Positions 53,743-62,564 of a stretch of DNA of 64,000 nucleotides are shown piece by piece. The position numbers and the translations under genes are program-made. The first letter of the stretch is position 1; each line of letters opens with the position of its first letter. Origin of the DNA: Sphingomonas sp. G-3-2-10 (GTDB taxonomy: Bacteria > Pseudomonadota > Alphaproteobacteria > Sphingomonadales > Sphingomonadaceae); NCBI RefSeq assembly GCF_012927115.1, contig NZ_JABBFY010000001.1:2418001-2482000 (forward strand). Reading direction: 5' to 3'. Below the pieces are notes generated by a model. It was given only the letters and a program-made list of their open reading frames with translations. It was not told where the DNA came from and made no database searches.

Positions 53743-54464
53743 GCGCGCGACACGCGGGGCACGAACAGATAGCCTTCGTTGCGCACGGTGCGGATGATCT
53801 CGTCCGCCCCCGCGCGCAGCTTGCGCCGCAACCGGCTGACCTGCACGTCGATCGCCCGGTCATAGGCGTCGGAATCCGGTCCGCGGGCGGCCGACAACAG
53901 GGCTTCGCGTGACAGCACCCGGCGCGGCCGCTCGATGAACACGCGCAGCACCGCGAATTCGCCGTCGGTCAGTCCGACCAGCACGCCCTGCGGATCGAAC
54001 AGTTCGTGCGAGGCGAGATCGATTCGCCAGCCGTCGAACACATATTGGTGCCCGTCGCTGACCGTGCCCGCCCCGCGACGGCGCAGCGCCGCACGCACCG
54101 TGGCGAGGATCTCGCGCGGGCTGCAGGGTTTGGTCAGGTAATGACCCGCGCCGACCTCGAGGCCGAGGATGCGGTCATGTTCCTCGCCCAGCGCGCTCAG
54201 GAACACGATCTCCGGGCCGTCGTCGCGCGCGATGCGGCGGCAGGCGCTCAGGCCATCCTCGCCCGGCATCATCACGTCGAGGATGATCAGATCGACCGGA
54301 ATCCGGGCGAGGATCTGGTCCATGTCGCGCGCGCTGGCGGCGGTCTCGACGCGATAGCCGCGCGCGCCGAGGCTGTCAGCCAGCAACTGGCGGATATCGC
54401 GATCGTCGTCCACGACGAGCAGGGTCGCTGCTGCGGCAGCAGTGGTCGGAGTCTGGTGAAGCAT
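53739..54464 (-). CDS. OmpR-family response regulator
   Basis: A 241-residue regulator. Receiver domain (LLVVDDDRDIRQLLADSLGA with the acidic pair; DLIILDVMMPGEDG with the phosphorylated Asp; the conserved KP in YLTKPCSPREIL) is followed by a winged-helix effector with LTDGEFAVLRVFIERPRRVL and RAIDVQVSRLRRKLRAG. ATG 54464 gives a normal start. A perfect 10-bp tandem repeat sits upstream and may be its own binding site. Confidence 0.92.
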   Translation of the reverse strand: MLHQTPTTAAAAATLLVVDDDRDIRQLLADSLGARGYRVETAASARDMDQILARIPVDLIILDVMMPGEDGLSACRRIARDDGPEIVFLSALGEEHDRILGLEVGAGHYLTKPCSPREILATVRAALRRRGAGTVSDGHQYVFDGWRIDLASHELFDPQGVLVGLTDGEFAVLRVFIERPRRVLSREALLSAARGPDSDAYDRAIDVQVSRLRRKLRAGADEIIRTVRNEGYLFVPRVSRA

Positions 54465-54528
54465 GTTTCCGGCTTTGCGTGTGAATGTGTTCGGAATGTT
54501 TCCGGATAGCACGCCGCTCCGAGTCGAG

Positions 54529-54548
54529 TTGTATCAGTTTGTATCAGT
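54529..54548. promoter_or_regulatory. 10-bp tandem direct repeat before the response regulator
   Basis: TTGTATCAGT occurs twice back to back (54529-54538 and 54539-54548), one DNA turn apart. Direct repeats at a helical-turn spacing are the usual OmpR-family binding pattern. It lies 65 bases before the regulator start and its right unit overlaps the dctA stop, so it could set autoregulation inside the operon. Confidence 0.55.
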
Positions 54549-55875
54549 CGGGATCGGCTTCGGGGCCGATCGCCGCCGGCTTGTCCTGCATCGGACCATT
54601 CAGCGCCCGGTCCAGCGCCTCGCGATCGAGCGCGCCGTCCCAGCGCGCCACCACGATCGTCGCCACCGCATTGCCGATGAAATTGGTCAGGCTGCGGCAT
54701 TCGCTCATGAACCGGTCGACGCCCAGGATCAGCGCCATCCCCGCCAGCGGCACCGACGGCACGATCGACAGCGTCGCCGCCAGCGTGATGAACCCGGAAC
54801 CGGTAACCCCCGCCGCCCCCTTCGAACTGATCATCGCGATCAGCAGCAGCGACACTTGCTGGCCCAGCGACAGATCGGTCCCCGTCGCCTGCGCGATGAA
54901 CAGCGCGGCCAGCGTCATATAGATGTTGGTGCCGTCGAGATTGAACGAATAGCCTGCGGGCACGACCAGCCCGACCACCGGCTTGGCGCACCCCGCGCGT
55001 TCCATCTTCTCGATCAGCGAGGGCAGCGCGCTTTCGGAGGAGGATGTACCCAGCACCAGCAGCAGCTCGGCCTTGAGATAGCGGATCAGCTTCAGGATCG
55101 AGAAGCCCGCCATCCGCGCGACCGTGCCGAGGATGACCAGCACGAAGATCGCCGAAGTGAGATAGAAGGTCGCGACGAGCTGGCCCAGCTGAACCAGCGA
55201 ACCCAGCCCGTATTTGCCGATCACGAACGCCATCGCCCCGAATGCGCCGATCGGCGCGGCGCGCATCACGATCGCGACGAGGCGAAAGATCACCAGCCCG
55301 ATCCGCTCGATCAGGTCCGCCACCGGCCGCGCCGGCTCGCCGACGATCGACAGCGACACGCCGAACAGGATCGACACCAGCAGCACCTGAAGCAGCGACC
55401 CTTCGGTGAAGGCCGAAACCAGCGTCCTGGGGATCATCGCCAGCAGGAAGCCGGTGATCGTCTGGTCATGCGCCTTGTCGACATAGGTCTTCACCGCGGC
55501 GGCATCGTCGGCGGTGAGGTTCGCGTTCATCCCCGCGCCCGGCTGGACGAGATTGGCGATCACCAGCCCGACGATCAGCGCCAGCGTCGAGAAGAACAGG
55601 AAATAGGCAAAGGCCTTGCCCGCGACCCGGCCGACCGACCGCATCTCGCGCATTCCGGCGATGCCGCTGACCAGCGTGATGAAGATGACCGGCGCGATGA
55701 TCATCTTGACCAGCGCGATGAAGGCATCGCCCAGCGGCTTCATCTCCGCGCCGAGAGCAGGCCGGAAATACCCCAGCGCCACCCCCGCGACGATCGCCAC
55801 CAGCACCTGCAGATAGAGATGCCCCCACAGGCTCGGCTTGCGCGCGGGCGGCGCTCCGGTCGCGATGATGGCCAT
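54544..55875 (-). CDS. dctA: C4-dicarboxylate:cation symporter
   Basis: A 443-residue glutamate/dicarboxylate symporter that imports succinate, fumarate and malate. [18 protein letters not shown] (HP1 serine-rich hairpin), [18 protein letters not shown] (TM7 NMDGT-type motif) and [16 protein letters not shown] (HP2) are intact, with 8 TM segments and two re-entrant loops expected. It is the first gene of a unit continuing into the regulator and kinase. Confidence 0.92.
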   Translation of the reverse strand: MAIIATGAPPARKPSLWGHLYLQVLVAIVAGVALGYFRPALGAEMKPLGDAFIALVKMIIAPVIFITLVSGIAGMREMRSVGRVAGKAFAYFLFFSTLALIVGLVIANLVQPGAGMNANLTADDAAAVKTYVDKAHDQTITGFLLAMIPRTLVSAFTEGSLLQVLLVSILFGVSLSIVGEPARPVADLIERIGLVIFRLVAIVMRAAPIGAFGAMAFVIGKYGLGSLVQLGQLVATFYLTSAIFVLVILGTVARMAGFSILKLIRYLKAELLLVLGTSSSESALPSLIEKMERAGCAKPVVGLVVPAGYSFNLDGTNIYMTLAALFIAQATGTDLSLGQQVSLLLIAMISSKGAAGVTGSGFITLAATLSIVPSVPLAGMALILGVDRFMSECRSLTNFIGNAVATIVVARWDGALDREALDRALNGPMQDKPAAIGPEADPD

Positions 55876-55939
55876 GATGTTCCTCCCCCTGCGCTGCCCC
55901 GGCTATAGGCGCGCGCGCGCTTCATGATAAGCGCCGGGC

Positions 55940-56407
55940 ATGACTTTAGAGACTGCCCGCGCCTGGCTCGCCGAACACGCCCCCGATCTCGCGCTGATCG
56001 ATCATGGTGTCAGCACCGCCACCGTCGCCGAAGCCGCCGCCGCGCTCGGCGTCGAACCCGCCCGGATCGCTAAGACGCTGGCGCTCCGGGTCGGCGAATC
56101 GGTCTTCCTCGTTGTGGCACGCGGCGACGCCCGGATCGACAATGCGAAGACCAAGGCCGAATTCGGCGGCCGTCCCCGAATGCTGGCGGCGGAGGAAGCG
56201 CTGGCGGTGACCGGTCACCCGGTCGGCGGCGTCTGCCCGTTCGGGTTGGCGACCCCGGTCCCGGTCTATTGCGACATCTCGATCCGCCCCTACGCCACCG
56301 TCTTCCCCGCGGCGGGATCGCTCACCAGTTCGGTCGAGATGACGCCGGAACGTCTGGCGGCTTTGGTCTCCACCCGCTGGATCGACATCTGCAAACTCGC
56401 CGAATGA
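55940..56407 (+). CDS. YbaK/EbsC-family trans-editing protein
   Basis: A 155-residue YbaK/ProX-type deacylase that hydrolyses mischarged aminoacyl-tRNAs such as Cys-tRNA(Pro). IAKTLALRVGESVFLVVARG holds the central conserved Lys, and GVCPFGLATPVPVYCD and AGSLTSSVEMTPERLAALV complete the family. ATG 55940 has a short leader. A tRNA-Leu gene follows 85 bases downstream. Confidence 0.85.
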   Translation: MTLETARAWLAEHAPDLALIDHGVSTATVAEAAAALGVEPARIAKTLALRVGESVFLVVARGDARIDNAKTKAEFGGRPRMLAAEEALAVTGHPVGGVCPFGLATPVPVYCDISIRPYATVFPAAGSLTSSVEMTPERLAALVSTRWIDICKLAE

Positions 56408-56492
56408 GCCTCTTTCGAAAAATGTTCCGGAAACGCGCTTCCCGCGGTTGACAACCCCATGCCCCCACCGTAGTTCGCGCCCCCTACCCCGT

Positions 56493-56579
56493 GCCCAGAT
56501 GGCGGAATTGGTAGACGCACCAGCTTCAGGTGCTGGCGGTCGCAAGGCCGTGGAGGTTCGAGTCCTCTTCTGGGCACCA
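56493..56579 (+). tRNA. tRNA-Leu, anticodon CAG
   Basis: Acceptor stem GCCCAGA pairs with TCTGGGC and the 3' CCA is encoded. The D arm contains GGCGGAATTGGTAGAC; the anticodon arm CCAGC-TTCAGGT-GCTGG places CAG at 56527-56529; a long variable arm (GGCGGTCGCAAGGCCGT) is as expected for class II leucine tRNA; the T arm has GGTTCGAGTCC. No integrase lies next to it. Confidence 0.96.
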
Positions 56580-56590
56580 GCTACTCTCAA

Positions 56591-56759
56591 AGCATCAAAA
56601 ATGCTCGGGGATCGTCGGGAAGACGGTCCCCGGAGAGCGTTTGTTACGACAAAACTGCTACCGGAAAATGGCGCAACATCGGGCGGAAAGTCCCGGAAAA
56701 CCGTCGTTCACGAGGGAAGCGTTTGCCACGGCAAGCCGTTATGGGATTTGCCCCATAAC
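56591..56759 (+). other. hairpin-rich segment downstream of tRNA-Leu
   Basis: A run of small inverted repeats: AGCAT/ATGCT (56591-56605), GGGGATCGTC/GACGGTCCCC (56607-56631, one G-T pair), TTTGT/ACAAA around a TACG tetraloop (56640-56653), TTGC/GCAA, and GTTATGGG/CCCATAAC (56738-56759). The first may terminate the tRNA transcript. The right part lies inside the end of the convergent phosphatase gene. It could be a structured RNA or a nest of degraded repeats. Confidence 0.45.
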
Positions 56760-57751
56760 CTGCTTCGGCCAGAGCATTCACGGTGTTGGCCGTGGACCGG
56801 TAATCGGGAGTCTATGCATGCGGCTGGTGCGAAAGGTCGATTGACGGCGTTTCCTCCCGGCTTCTCCTCAACGCGCCGTTCCCTGGCTCGGCGCCAGCCG
56901 AGTTCGGCCACCACCGGAAAGTGATCGGAGCTTTGCAGCGGGCCGCGATGGTCGGTTAGCGTTGTGGCCCGCCGGGCGACAAATCCGCGCGTGAGGATCC
57001 AGTCGATCCGCCGATCCGCGACGCCGGTGAAATTGTGGAAGGTTTCGGCAGGCCCCACCCTGCGCCGGGCAGTCACCCAGGCATCGCGCAGTTCCCCCGT
57101 CAGCAGCGCGTGAACATCGGTGTCCGGCGTGGTGTTGAAATCGCCGGTCAGTACCACCGGGGACTTGCCCGCGATCGCATCGATCCGCGCCAGCAACAGC
57201 GCGGCGCCCTTCGCGCGCGCGGCGCCATCTTCGGCGCGATAAGGGAGATGCGTATTGAACAGGTAGAAGCGCCGGCGTCCCCGGATCGTCTCGAACTGCG
57301 CCCACGTCACCATCCGAGGATAGGGATGCCCCCAGCTAATGCTGCCCGGCACCTCGGGCGTGTCGGATAGCCAGAAATTGCCGGAGTCGAGGATCTTCAG
57401 CCGGTCGCGGCGATAGAAGACGCCCATATGCTCGTCGGCATGGCCACCGCGGCGGTCGATCCCGAACCACGCATATTGCGGGAGGCGGGCCACCAGATCG
57501 TCGCCCTGCACCTTGTGCAGTTCCTGGGTGCCGATGACATCGGGCGCAGCGCGCGCGATGACCTGTGCCGCGAATTCGCGGCGATTGTCCCAGCTATTGG
57601 CGCCGTCGGAGGCCAGCGGCAGCCGCACGTTGAACGTCATCACCTTGAGCGAAGTCTGCGCATGCACGCCGATCGGCGCGGCCAGCAGCAGGAGCGGCAC
57701 GATTCCCGTCAGCATCCGCCCAACGGCGCGAAACAGCCTGGAAATGCGCAT
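56708..57751 (-). CDS. exported endonuclease/exonuclease/phosphatase-family protein
   Basis: A 347-residue exported EEP enzyme. Signal peptide (to about GVHAQ), then KVMTFNVRLPLASDGANSWD (metal Asn), IGTQELHKVQ (metal Glu), FNTHLPYRAE, VLTGDFNTTPDTD and DWILTRGF with SSDHFPVVAEL (catalytic His) at the end. The class includes phosphodiesterases and nucleases acting on varied substrates. The fold ends near residue 290; the remaining 55 or so residues have no family match. It is divergent from the TonB receptor. Confidence 0.85.
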   Translation of the reverse strand: MRISRLFRAVGRMLTGIVPLLLLAAPIGVHAQTSLKVMTFNVRLPLASDGANSWDNRREFAAQVIARAAPDVIGTQELHKVQGDDLVARLPQYAWFGIDRRGGHADEHMGVFYRRDRLKILDSGNFWLSDTPEVPGSISWGHPYPRMVTWAQFETIRGRRRFYLFNTHLPYRAEDGAARAKGAALLLARIDAIAGKSPVVLTGDFNTTPDTDVHALLTGELRDAWVTARRRVGPAETFHNFTGVADRRIDWILTRGFVARRATTLTDHRGPLQSSDHFPVVAELGWRRARERRVEEKPGGNAVNRPFAPAACIDSRLPVHGQHRECSGRSRLWGKSHNGLPWQTLPS

Positions 57752-57817
57752 CTCTTTCCCCTCCGGATCCCGATGCCGTGGATCGACCGCCGCCCCTTTT
57801 GACGAAGCGCTTCTCGA

Positions 57818-57868
57818 CGCGACTGGCAAATCAGTCGCGCAATCCTCTATATGAAACCGGTTACATAT
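57818..57868. promoter_or_regulatory. inverted repeat and LacI-type operator before the TonB receptor
   Basis: The first element is a perfect 8-bp inverted repeat, CGCGACTG/CAGTCGCG with a 6-base loop (57818-57839). The second is a 20-bp near-perfect palindrome at 57849-57868, core TGAAACCGGTTACA (57852-57865), with the CG centre typical of LacI-family operators. It lies between the phosphatase gene and the receptor and could regulate both. The cognate regulator is not in the window. Confidence 0.6.
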
Positions 57869-57979
57869 GCTAGTCGGATGCCGTTCGACACGACCGACTC
57901 GTGGCAATCCGCATGGATTCGCAGATGCGCACGGGCCGGAAAAACAATGGTCGGAACAGGGAATAGGGGAGGAATTTCG

Positions 57980-60958
57980 ATGCCGAATCGATCACGCGAC
58001 AACACCAATTCGCGGCACGGCCGGGCAATGCACATTGCCGCTGCGCTGATGCTGGGCACCTCGATGGCGGCGATCGCCATCGCGCCGGCGCATGCCCAGG
58101 TATCCGAAGCGTCGCTTCGCGGGACGATTACCATGCCGGACGGCAGCACCGCGACCGAAGTCGTCGCGGTCGAAGTCGGCAGCGGCTACCGGCGCACCGC
58201 CGAAGTACGGTCCGACGGCAGCTATAATTTCGCATCGCTGCGCCCCGGCACCTATCGCCTCGAGATCACGACCACGGCGGGCCCGCGCACGACCGACGAG
58301 TTCCGGCTGGCAGTCGCCCAGACCGCAGTGCTCGATTTCGACTTCGCGGGCGAGAGCGCTGGCGCGAGCAACGAGATCGTCGTCACCGGCGGCCAGCTGC
58401 GCACGGCCCAGGGCGGCGAAGTCGGCAAGACCATCAGCTCGCGCCTGATCGACCAGCTGCCGCAGAACAACCGCAACTTCCTTGCCTTCGCCGATCTCGC
58501 GCCCGGAGTGCAGTTCGTCACCAACGGCAGCGATCAGTCACGCGTTCAGGGCGGGGCGCAGAACAGCAGCACCGTCAACGTCTTCATCGATGGCGTCGGC
58601 CAGAAGGACTATGTCCTCAAGAACGGCATCACCGGCCAGGATTCGACCCAGGGCAATCCCTTCCCGCAGCTCGCGGTCGGCGAGTACCGGGTGATCAGCT
58701 CGAACTACAAGGCGGAGTTCGACCAGGTCAGCTCGGTCGCGATCACCGCCATCACCAAGTCGGGCACCAACGAGTTTCATGGTGAAGGCTTCATCGACTT
58801 CACCAACCAGGACTTCCGCGACTGGCGCCCGAGCGAACTCACCGTCAAGGTCCCCAGCCGCGATCTGCAGTTCGGCGGCGCGCTGGGCGGCCCGATCATC
58901 AGGGACGTGCTGCACTTCTTCGTCACCTATGAAGGCAAGCGCCGCACCAGCCCGCGCGACATCACGCCCGGGCTGAGCCTTCCGGTCAGCTACTTCCCGT
59001 CCTCGCTTCAGGGCGTGTTCGGCTCGACCAACGAGACGTTCAACGAGAACCTCTATTTCGGCAAGCTGAGCTTCGCGCCGACCGACAAGGACCTGTTCGA
59101 ATTCTCCGGCAAGTATCGCGACGAATCGGGCGAGCAGTTCAACAGCGGCATCAACGCCTATGAGACGCGCACGCTGGCGCGCGTCGTCGAATGGCGTGGC
59201 CTTGCCCGCTGGCAGCACACCGAAGACACCTGGAACAATGATTTCAAGGTCGCCTATGAGGATGTGAGCTGGAACCCCAGCCCGTTCCTCGAGCAGCCCC
59301 GCTTCTTCTACAACGTCCAGATCCAAAACCCGGGCGGATCGATCCAGCGCGGCGACGTGCTGAGCACCGGCGGCGGCACCAACTTCCAGGACAAGGGCCA
59401 GAAGGGCTGGCAGGTTTCGGACGACTTCACCTTCACCGGCTTCGCGGGGCATACGATCAAGGTCGGTGCCAAGGCGAAGTGGGTCACGCTCCAGTCGCTT
59501 CAGCTCAACGGCTACAATCCCACCTTCCGCTATTTCACGCCCGTGGGCGGCGCGTTCAACACGACCACGCCGTACCAGATGACGTTCCAGACGACGGTCG
59601 GCGTCGATCCGCAGATCGAATCGGCGAATTTCCAGTTCGGCATCTATGCCCAAGACGACTGGGACGTGACGGACCGGCTGACGCTGAACCTCGGCGTGCG
59701 CTGGGACTATGAGCGGACGCCTGCGTTCCTCGACTATGTCCATCCGGCGGCGCAGGTCACGGCTGTCGGCCCGGCCAACTATCCGAACCTGACCAACGCC
59801 AACTACAATATCCGCGATTACATCTCGACGGGCAGCGAGCGTAAGGCGTTCACGGGTGCATGGCAGCCGCGCCTGGGCTTCAGCTGGGATCTGGACGAGG
59901 ACGGCCGGTTCACGATCTTCGGCGGCTTCGGGCGTTCCTATGATCGCACCCAGTTCGACTTCATCCAGCAGGAGCTGGCGCAGGGACAGGCCGCCGGCCG
60001 CACCTTCAACTTCAACAATCCCGGCGACACGGTGAACGTGTGCGTGCCCAGCGCGACCTGCATCGCGTGGAACCCGGTCTATCTGACGCAGGCGGGTCGC
60101 GATGCGCTGGTGGCGGGTCTTCCCGCAGGCGCCGGCCGCGAGCTGCGCTTCATCAAGAACGACCTGAAGACGCCGTATTCGGATCAGTTCAGCCTCGGCG
60201 TGCGCGGGCGCTTCGGCAATGTCGATCTGGAAGTCGGCTATTCGCACGTCTCCAGCCATGACGGGTTCGTTTACCTGCTCGGCAACCGTCGCGCGAACGG
60301 CTCCTTCTTCCCCGCGACCGGCAATCCGGACTCGCCGTTCGGCTTCGCGCCGGCGCCGTTCGGATCGATCATCATCGGCGACAACGGAATCGAGACGCGC
60401 GCCGACACCGGCTATGCCAAGCTCACCAAGCGCTACACCCCGGCGTCGCCCTGGAGCCTCGACGCGACCTACACCTACACCAAGGCGGAGGAAAACCGGC
60501 AGTTCGGCGAGGTCTTCAGCCTCGATTTCCCGAGCATCCAGGATTATCCGTTCGCACCGTCGTCGGGCATCCGCACCCACCGCTTCGTGGCGGCGGGCAC
60601 GGTCGACCTGCCGATCGGCGTGACGATGGCGGCCAAGTTCCAGATCGCGTCGCCGATCTGGATGAAGGCGCTGATCGGCATCCCGGGTACGCCGCCGAAC
60701 CGCACGGTCACTTCGGTGGAGACCGAAGGCAATGGCGACCGCTGGGGCTTTCGCCAGATGGACCTTTCGGTCACCAAATATCTGCCGTTGCGCTTCCTCA
60801 CCGACGACACCCAGATCTGGGTCCGTGTCGACGTGATCAACCTGTTCGACGACCGCAACTATAACGGGTTCAACAACATCACCGGACTGCGCAACACCAG
60901 CCTGGCGACCGATGGGCCGCCGCGCACGGTGAAGGTGTCGACCGGCTTCCGTTTCTGA
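57980..60958 (+). CDS. TonB-dependent outer-membrane receptor (Oar-like, carbohydrate locus)
   Basis: A 992-residue receptor. Signal peptide (to about APAHAQ), an N-terminal carboxypeptidase-regulatory-like domain (SLRGTITMPDGSTATEVVAV), a plug (NEIVVTGGQLRTAQGGEVGK, with the QNNRNFLAFADLAPGVQF stretch) and a barrel ending in FRF. It is the type used to take up oligosaccharides in sphingomonads and Bacteroidetes. ATG 57980 follows GGGGAGGAA. The GH144-like and GH31 genes downstream suggest the glycan. Confidence 0.93.
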   Translation: MPNRSRDNTNSRHGRAMHIAAALMLGTSMAAIAIAPAHAQVSEASLRGTITMPDGSTATEVVAVEVGSGYRRTAEVRSDGSYNFASLRPGTYRLEITTTAGPRTTDEFRLAVAQTAVLDFDFAGESAGASNEIVVTGGQLRTAQGGEVGKTISSRLIDQLPQNNRNFLAFADLAPGVQFVTNGSDQSRVQGGAQNSSTVNVFIDGVGQKDYVLKNGITGQDSTQGNPFPQLAVGEYRVISSNYKAEFDQVSSVAITAITKSGTNEFHGEGFIDFTNQDFRDWRPSELTVKVPSRDLQFGGALGGPIIRDVLHFFVTYEGKRRTSPRDITPGLSLPVSYFPSSLQGVFGSTNETFNENLYFGKLSFAPTDKDLFEFSGKYRDESGEQFNSGINAYETRTLARVVEWRGLARWQHTEDTWNNDFKVAYEDVSWNPSPFLEQPRFFYNVQIQNPGGSIQRGDVLSTGGGTNFQDKGQKGWQVSDDFTFTGFAGHTIKVGAKAKWVTLQSLQLNGYNPTFRYFTPVGGAFNTTTPYQMTFQTTVGVDPQIESANFQFGIYAQDDWDVTDRLTLNLGVRWDYERTPAFLDYVHPAAQVTAVGPANYPNLTNANYNIRDYISTGSERKAFTGAWQPRLGFSWDLDEDGRFTIFGGFGRSYDRTQFDFIQQELAQGQAAGRTFNFNNPGDTVNVCVPSATCIAWNPVYLTQAGRDALVAGLPAGAGRELRFIKNDLKTPYSDQFSLGVRGRFGNVDLEVGYSHVSSHDGFVYLLGNRRANGSFFPATGNPDSPFGFAPAPFGSIIIGDNGIETRADTGYAKLTKRYTPASPWSLDATYTYTKAEENRQFGEVFSLDFPSIQDYPFAPSSGIRTHRFVAAGTVDLPIGVTMAAKFQIASPIWMKALIGIPGTPPNRTVTSVETEGNGDRWGFRQMDLSVTKYLPLRFLTDDTQIWVRVDVINLFDDRNYNGFNNITGLRNTSLATDGPPRTVKVSTGFRF

Positions 60959-60969
60959 CCTCCCCTCCG

Positions 60970-60999
60970 CCACCGCGTGAGATTCGTCTCACGCGGTGG
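60970..60999 (+). other. perfect 13-bp hairpin between receptor and glycanase
   Basis: CCACCGCGTGAGA and TCTCACGCGGTGG are perfect complements around a TTCG loop, starting 12 bases after the receptor stop. Only TACTTTCTG follows, so a true terminator is uncertain. It may protect the receptor mRNA or let only part of the transcript continue, setting the receptor above the enzymes. Confidence 0.8.
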
Positions 61000-61031
61000 T
61001 ACTTTCTGAATTCGCTGCCGGGAGACTCGGT

Positions 61032-62513
61032 GTGTACCGCAAGGCCTGCCTCACTGCCCTGTTCGCCTCCGCGCTGCTGGCCGGATGCACCAGAGCAGGG
61101 ATCGAAGCCGCCCCTCCCGCCGCCGCGACCGGGCAAACCCAGGCAGAGCAGGCACGCTTTCTCGAGGACCTCAGCCGGCGGACCTTCAACTATTTCTGGG
61201 ATACCACGAGCGCGGACACATGCCTCGCGCCCGATCGCTGGCCTTCGAATCCCTTTTCCAGCGTCGCCGCGACCGGGTTCGCGATCACGGCCTATGGTAT
61301 CGGTGCCGAGCGCGGTTACGTCACGCGGCAGGCGGCAGCCGAACGGACGCTGAAATGCGTCGAATTCTATCACAATGCGCCCCAGGGGCCGGCGGCGACG
61401 GGCGTCTCCGGGTACAAGGGCTTCTTCTACCACTTCCTCCAGAACGACACCGGTCATCGCCGGGGCACGACCGAATTGTCGACGGTGGACACCAGCCTGC
61501 TGCTTGGCGGCATCCTGTTCGCGCAGAGCTATTACGATCGCAACAACCCCACCGAGCGCCGCATCCGCGAGCTGGCCGAGGCAATCTATCGCCGCGTCGA
61601 CTGGAAATGGGCGCAGCGTACCGCCACGGGCACCGAGGCGCGCAACCTCGCCGGATCGCATGGCATCACGATGGGCTGGAAGCCCGAGCGCGGCTGGGAG
61701 ACCCATGACTGGGTCGGCTATAACGAGGGCATGCTCGTCTATATCCTGGCGGCAGGATCGCCGACCCACGCGATCGACAAGGACGCATGGGACAAAGGCT
61801 GGGCAGCGAAGCTCGAAGAGGATTGGGGCACCTATTATGGGCAGGAGCATCTGACCTTCGAACCGCTGTTCGGGCACCAATACTCCCACGCATGGGTCGA
61901 TTTCCGCGGCATCCGCGACGAATATATGGCGAAGAAGGGCATCGATTATTTCGAGAATAGCCGCCGCGCGACATTGGCGCAGCGCGCCTATGGGATCGAC
62001 AACCCCAATCGCTGGAAGGGCTATTCCGGCGACATCTGGGGTTGGACCGCGTCGGACGGGCCCGGCGGATTCAACGGACTCAGCGTCAACGGCATCGAGC
62101 GCCGGTTCCAGGGTTATTCGGCGCGTGGCGTGAGTCCGAAGCGTGTGGTCGATGACGGCACCATCGTGCCGACCGCCGCAGGCGGATCGATCCCCTTCGC
62201 GCCTGAGGTCACCATTCCCGCGCTGATGGCGATGAAGGCGTTGTACGGCGACCGGCTCTACACCCGCTACGGGTTCAAAGATGCGTTCAACCCCAGCTTC
62301 ACCTTCACCGGGCAGAACAGCCGCAGCGGCACTGTCGACGCCACATCCGGGTGGGTGGCGAAAGACCATCTCGGCATCGATCAGGGGCCGATCCTCGTCA
62401 TGCTGGAGAACCATCGCAGCGGACTGGTGTGGCGGACGATGCGCAAGAATCCGCACGTCCGCACCGGGCTGAAGCGGCTCGGCTTCACCGGCGGGTGGCT
62501 CGAACGGCGCTAG
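61032..62513 (+). CDS. GH144-like beta-1,2-glucanase (glycoamylase-type domain), lipoprotein
   Basis: A 493-residue lipoprotein: lipobox ASALLAGC with Cys near residue 17, then a (alpha/alpha)6 barrel of the Glycoamylase/GH144 family. RRTFNYFWDTTSADTCLAPD, SVAATGFAITAYGIGAERGY, VGYNEGMLVYILAAGSPTHA, and GQEHLTFEPLFGHQYSHAW resemble bacterial endo-beta-1,2-glucanases as I recall them. It would cut beta-1,2-glucan, such as cyclic glucans, in the periplasm. GTG 61032 fits the GGGAG ahead. Confidence 0.85.
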   Translation: MYRKACLTALFASALLAGCTRAGIEAAPPAAATGQTQAEQARFLEDLSRRTFNYFWDTTSADTCLAPDRWPSNPFSSVAATGFAITAYGIGAERGYVTRQAAAERTLKCVEFYHNAPQGPAATGVSGYKGFFYHFLQNDTGHRRGTTELSTVDTSLLLGGILFAQSYYDRNNPTERRIRELAEAIYRRVDWKWAQRTATGTEARNLAGSHGITMGWKPERGWETHDWVGYNEGMLVYILAAGSPTHAIDKDAWDKGWAAKLEEDWGTYYGQEHLTFEPLFGHQYSHAWVDFRGIRDEYMAKKGIDYFENSRRATLAQRAYGIDNPNRWKGYSGDIWGWTASDGPGGFNGLSVNGIERRFQGYSARGVSPKRVVDDGTIVPTAAGGSIPFAPEVTIPALMAMKALYGDRLYTRYGFKDAFNPSFTFTGQNSRSGTVDATSGWVAKDHLGIDQGPILVMLENHRSGLVWRTMRKNPHVRTGLKRLGFTGGWLERR

Positions 62514-62564
62514 GCCCGCAGCAGCAGCCCTTCATCGCGAACGTAATCGGAAGAGGAACCCGCC

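Noticed and set aside
56493..56579. tRNA-Leu as an integration site for a genomic island
   Set aside because: No integrase, no repeated tRNA 3' end and no change in composition is seen on either side.
58538..60973. 811-codon open frame antisense to the TonB receptor
   Set aside because: It is a mirror of the receptor frame in GC-rich DNA. The translation is Arg/Ala/Glu-rich low-complexity sequence with no family likeness, while the sense frame has signal peptide, plug and barrel.
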